Below are positions 14,110-15,084 of a stretch of 15,084 bases of DNA, one piece after another. A program made the position numbers and the translations under genes. Each line of letters opens with the position of its first letter. Position 1 is the first letter of the stretch. This DNA comes from CANJDH01 sp964443245 (GTDB lineage Bacteria > Pseudomonadota > Gammaproteobacteria > Burkholderiales > JAEUOS01), in NCBI GenBank assembly GCA_964443245.1, contig CAYUEG010000092.1:1-15084 (forward strand), written 5' to 3'. The notes below the pieces were generated by a model, which made no database searches, was not told where the DNA came from, and saw nothing but the letters and a program-made list of their open reading frames with translations.

Positions 14110-15008
14110 AGCGTGCCGCCTGGAGCCGGGAGCGGCTGGGACTGGTGCTGGGGCTGGTTGCGGTCCTGATCTTCAGCGCCACGCTGCCGGCGACGCGCAT
14201 CGCAGTAGCGCACATGGACCCGCTGTACGTCGGCCTGGGGCGTTCGGTATTGGCTGCCCACCTGGCGCTCATTGTGTTGATTGCCACGCGCCAGCCATTC
14301 CCGCGCGGCAGCCAATGGCTGTGGCTGGGCATCACCTCTGCAGGGGTGATCTTCGGCTTTCCGGCCTTGACTTCATGGGCAATGCGGTATGTGCCTTCTT
14401 CCCACGGTGCCGTGGTGGTCGGTCTGCTGCCACTGGCTACCGTGATTGCAGCCACCCTCATCAACCGCGAGCGCCCTTCGCTGGCGTTCTGGATTGCCAG
14501 TCTGGTCGGCAGCGCACTGGTGGTAGCGTTCGCCCTCACCATGGGTGCCGGCTCCCTGCATCCCGCCGATTTCGCGCTCTTGGGCGCTGTCGCCCTGGGC
14601 GGCATCGGCTATGCCGCCGGTGCGCGGGTCACGCGCGAACTGGGCGGCTGGCAAACCATCAGCTGGGCGCTGGTCATCAGCGTGCCGGTGCTGCTGCCCA
14701 TCACAGGGGCTGCCGCCAACCGTACCGATTTCACGGCCGTGCCGTGGACAGCATGGGCCGGGTTTGTCTATGTGGCGCTGTTCAGCCAGTACCTGGGCTT
14801 CTTCGCCTGGTACCGCGGGCTGGATATCGGCGGCGTGGCACGTGTCTCGCAGGTGCAGCTGTTGCAGCTGTTTTTCACCCTCATCATCTCCGCCCTGCTG
14901 GTGGGCGAAGACATCAGCCTGACCATGATGATCTTTGCAGTGGCAGTCGTCCTGGTCGTTGCCATCGGCCGCCGCGCGCCCATCGAACGGCCGGCCACGC
15001 AGGCCTGA
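14097..15008 (+). CDS. EamA-family (DMT superfamily) transporter
   Basis: A 303-residue inner-membrane protein with ten hydrophobic segments in two tandem EamA repeats (about 14-146 and 157-291), the layout of drug/metabolite exporters such as RhaT- or YdcZ-like permeases. SSHGAVVVGLLPLATVIAA in the first repeat and VSQVQLLQLFFTLIISAL in the second are the paired helices typical of the fold. Substrate unknown; amino-acid or metabolite export is common in the family. The start used is a GTG at 14097 with a purine-rich AGAAGA just upstream, overlapping the MOSC gene by 13 nt; a TTG at 14106 overlapping the MOSC stop as TTGA is an alternative. It closes the plus-strand run that starts at pepN. 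Confidence 0.92.
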   Translation: MVVLKRAAWSRERLGLVLGLVAVLIFSATLPATRIAVAHMDPLYVGLGRSVLAAHLALIVLIATRQPFPRGSQWLWLGITSAGVIFGFPALTSWAMRYVPSSHGAVVVGLLPLATVIAATLINRERPSLAFWIASLVGSALVVAFALTMGAGSLHPADFALLGAVALGGIGYAAGARVTRELGGWQTISWALVISVPVLLPITGAAANRTDFTAVPWTAWAGFVYVALFSQYLGFFAWYRGLDIGGVARVSQVQLLQLFFTLIISALLVGEDISLTMMIFAVAVVLVVAIGRRAPIERPATQA

Positions 15009-15051
15009 GCGACAGACCGGGCCGAGGCGCGGACGGCCTTAAAGACGCACA

Positions 15052-15084
15052 TGGCGGGGCGGTATGCAGCGCCCCCTTCCGCCA
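15052..15084. terminator. Hairpin at the window end, after the EamA gene
   Basis: GGGGCG and CGCCCC pair perfectly around an 8-nt loop, and an outer TGGCGG/CCGCCA pair reaches the last base of the window with a bulge. It lies 43 nt after the EamA stop. The T-run cannot be judged because the window ends. Confidence 0.3.

Noticed and set aside
14128..14137. Third partial copy of the palindromic core (GGGAGCGGCT) in the EamA gene
   Set aside because: Only 10 nt match, without the palindromic second half; expected by chance at this GC content.
1..15084. CRISPR arrays, tRNA or rRNA genes, insertion sequences, phage or defence genes
   Set aside because: None seen: no regularly spaced repeats, no transposase or integrase, no cloverleaf candidates, and all long frames fit housekeeping or metabolic families.

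Overview
The window is a dense stretch of chromosome from a GC-rich bacterium, most likely a betaproteobacterium of the Burkholderiales/Rhodocyclales type. The basis is a Bug/TctC-type binding protein, a MutL with the DMHA form of the endonuclease motif, long antisense open frames typical of high GC, and mostly beta-type housekeeping genes. There are 14 protein genes, no rRNA or tRNA genes, no CRISPR array, and no transposase or phage gene. No gap exceeds 300 bases; the longest is about 130.

Layout. (1) Bases 52-1073, plus strand: a short deaminase with a Tat-like signal peptide, then a cupin thiol dioxygenase. (2) Bases 1157-7037, minus strand, read right to left: mutL, a Gph/MupP-type HAD phosphatase, a DUF455 ferritin-like protein, then an N-acyl-D-amino-acid deacylase and an orphan Bug-family solute-binding protein. 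mutL, the phosphatase and the DUF455 gene are separated by an overlap of 1 nt and a gap of 2 nt. A 132-nt spacer with a candidate promoter and a 15-bp tandem repeat separates them from the deacylase-Bug pair. (3) Bases 7134-8337, plus strand: a DedA membrane protein, divergent from mutL, and a GlcG/HbpS-like protein. (4) Bases 8456-15008, plus strand: pepN, a YbaK-type tRNA-editing protein, a DinB-family protein, a ketopantoate-reductase-family enzyme, a MOSC-domain protein and an EamA transporter. These six are spaced so closely (0 to 32 nt, or overlapping) that they could form one transcript.

Most genes are ordinary core functions: mismatch repair, peptide breakdown, proofreading of mischarged tRNA, membrane lipid-carrier transport. 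The deacylase and the binding protein look like a small catabolic unit for N-acylated D-amino acids.

The most unusual structure is at the start of the ketopantoate-reductase-family gene. The first 32 nt of the gene are present twice, 68 nt apart. The upstream copy opens a 23-codon frame that ends exactly on the true start codon (ATGA), and a perfect 12-bp inverted repeat brackets that start codon. Other oddities are a 23-nt palindromic element shared by the MutL linker and the MOSC gene, a second hairpin next to it in mutL, and a possible leaderless start of mutL. I did not find an obvious new multi-gene defence or mobile system.
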